A DNA stretch of 6,267 nt, taken from NCBI GenBank assembly GCA_964528095.1, contig CAZGSG010000346.1, forward strand, positions 1 through 6,267. Direction: 5' to 3'. The notes beneath the pieces were generated by a model. The model ran no database searches and was not told the DNA's origin. It saw only the letters and a program-made list of their open reading frames with translations. Of this stretch, positions 5,645-6,267 are shown piece after piece. The translations under genes and the position numbers were made by a program. Numbering within the stretch: position 1 is the first letter of the stretch; each line of letters begins with the position of its first letter. This DNA comes from CAZGSG01 sp964528095 (lineage in GTDB: Bacteria > Bacteroidota > Bacteroidia > Chitinophagales > Chitinophagaceae).

Positions 5645-6267
5645 TTACTCCCCCGATTCTACCGTTACAGTCTGAACCATTTTCTTTGGTACTGCTTTAT
5701 CGTGCAGAATAGCCGGTTGCCATTTGGGCATTTTTTCCATGCGAATGATCAGCTCATCAATAAAGTCTTCGTCTTTCATTCCGCGGATCACTTTAAAATT
5801 GACAGGTACTCCATCTGTATCTACAATGAATTCTACCTGCACAAATGCTTTCTTAACACCATCGGGTAAAAACTCTACCATTTGTTTTCCTAACTCATCA
5901 AGGTATTTCATAAATGCGCTGCCACCGCCTGGGAATTCAGGCCATTGATGCACCGCTTCTACCAGACCGGTTATTTCCCTTGTCCTGTGTTTCACCGGGA
6001 TCCGTTGTTTGGGTTTACTCACCTCAGCGGGATCTTTTTTAATAACAGGATTATTTACTGAATATTCGCCTTTATCATTAATCATCACTACAGGCAGTTG
6101 CTTATATTTTTCAAAATAATTAAATGCGTCTTCCAGTCGTCCAGCAAACTTCTTCAGCGTGGGATCATCTTTTGAAAGATTATTCAAAAAATTGACGCTC
6201 TTTGGCACATTGAACCGTACCGGGAAAATATGTACGGGAATATAATCCTGACCCTGATTTTTTGCAT
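5645..6267 (-). CDS. TonB C-terminal domain protein (5' end cut by window)
   Basis: The frame is open to the window edge, giving 206 visible residues ending at the stop at 5645-5647. An apparent GTG start at 6208 is only an internal Val: the 19 upstream codons (AKNQGQDYIPVHIFPVRFN) are continuous. The true start and any signal peptide or membrane anchor lie outside. Visible residues 1-70 are not recognised. Residues 70-95 are a Lys/Pro/Arg-rich linker. A TonB C-terminal domain fills about 108-203: PEFPGGGSAFMKYL (109-122), VQVEFIVDTDG (142-152), VIRG (159-162), then MPKWQPA (179-185) before a last strand. This is the Bacteroidota form, which may energise outer-membrane TonB-dependent receptors or appear in stand-alone periplasmic proteins. 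Whether this one reaches ExbB/ExbD cannot be judged without its N-terminus. It is convergent with aspartate kinase. Confidence 0.85.
   Translation of the reverse strand, partial: AKNQGQDYIPVHIFPVRFNVPKSVNFLNNLSKDDPTLKKFAGRLEDAFNYFEKYKQLPVVMINDKGEYSVNNPVIKKDPAEVSKPKQRIPVKHRTREITGLVEAVHQWPEFPGGGSAFMKYLDELGKQMVEFLPDGVKKAFVQVEFIVDTDGVPVNFKVIRGMKDEDFIDELIIRMEKMPKWQPAILHDKAVPKKMVQTVTVESGE

Noticed and set aside
5576..5869. 97-codon plus-strand frame over the end of the TonB-like gene
   Set aside because: It lies opposite the conserved TonB domain and shows no family features.
6206..6208. GTG at 6208 as the start of the TonB-domain gene
   Set aside because: The frame remains open for 19 more codons to the window end without interruption, so this is an internal Val in a gene cut by the window.

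Overview
The window looks like a chromosomal housekeeping segment from a member of the Bacteroidota, plausibly Chitinophagaceae. Evidence for this is the TAnnTTTG-type -7 promoter boxes, the scarcity of Shine-Dalgarno sequences, the moderate AT content, and a Bacteroidota-style TonB C-terminal domain protein. No phage, IS, CRISPR, tRNA or rRNA sequence was recognised, and none of the eight protein genes is novel as a family.

Layout. Positions 1-3811 hold six genes, all on the minus strand. In order of transcription they are fbp (class 1 fructose-1,6-bisphosphatase), a GNAT acetyltransferase that abuts or overlaps it, a secreted CAP/SCP (YkwD-like) protein, an orphan ABC-2-type ATPase, a cytoplasmic FKBP prolyl isomerase, and a YfiT/DinB-like protein cut by the window start. 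fbp-GNAT and FKBP-YfiT look like two-gene transcription units. The CAP gene has its own well-formed promoter, and a weak terminator separates it from the ABC gene. Positions 3812-4015 are a divergent promoter region. From 4016 to 5281 a monofunctional aspartate kinase runs on the plus strand. Positions 5282-5644 have no gene but contain several small inverted repeats. From 5645 to the window end, a minus-strand TonB C-terminal domain gene runs off the window, so its N-terminus is not visible.

The most interesting signal is in the fbp/aspartate kinase divergent region. A 34-bp inverted repeat (32 of 34 positions match, arms 3841-3874 and 3975-4008) places the same pyrimidine-rich sequence directly upstream of, or into, the -7 box of each gene. 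This suggests a shared cis-element that could co-regulate gluconeogenesis and aspartate-family amino acid synthesis. The aspartate kinase -7 box also ends only 5 nt before its ATG, which predicts a leaderless or nearly leaderless mRNA.

Functionally the genes are a mixture: central carbon metabolism (fbp), the entry step to lysine/threonine/methionine/diaminopimelate synthesis (aspartate kinase), protein folding (FKBP), envelope or export functions (CAP, ABC ATPase, TonB-like), and small transferases (GNAT, YfiT-like). Apart from the fbp/aspartate kinase control region, no single pathway connects them.
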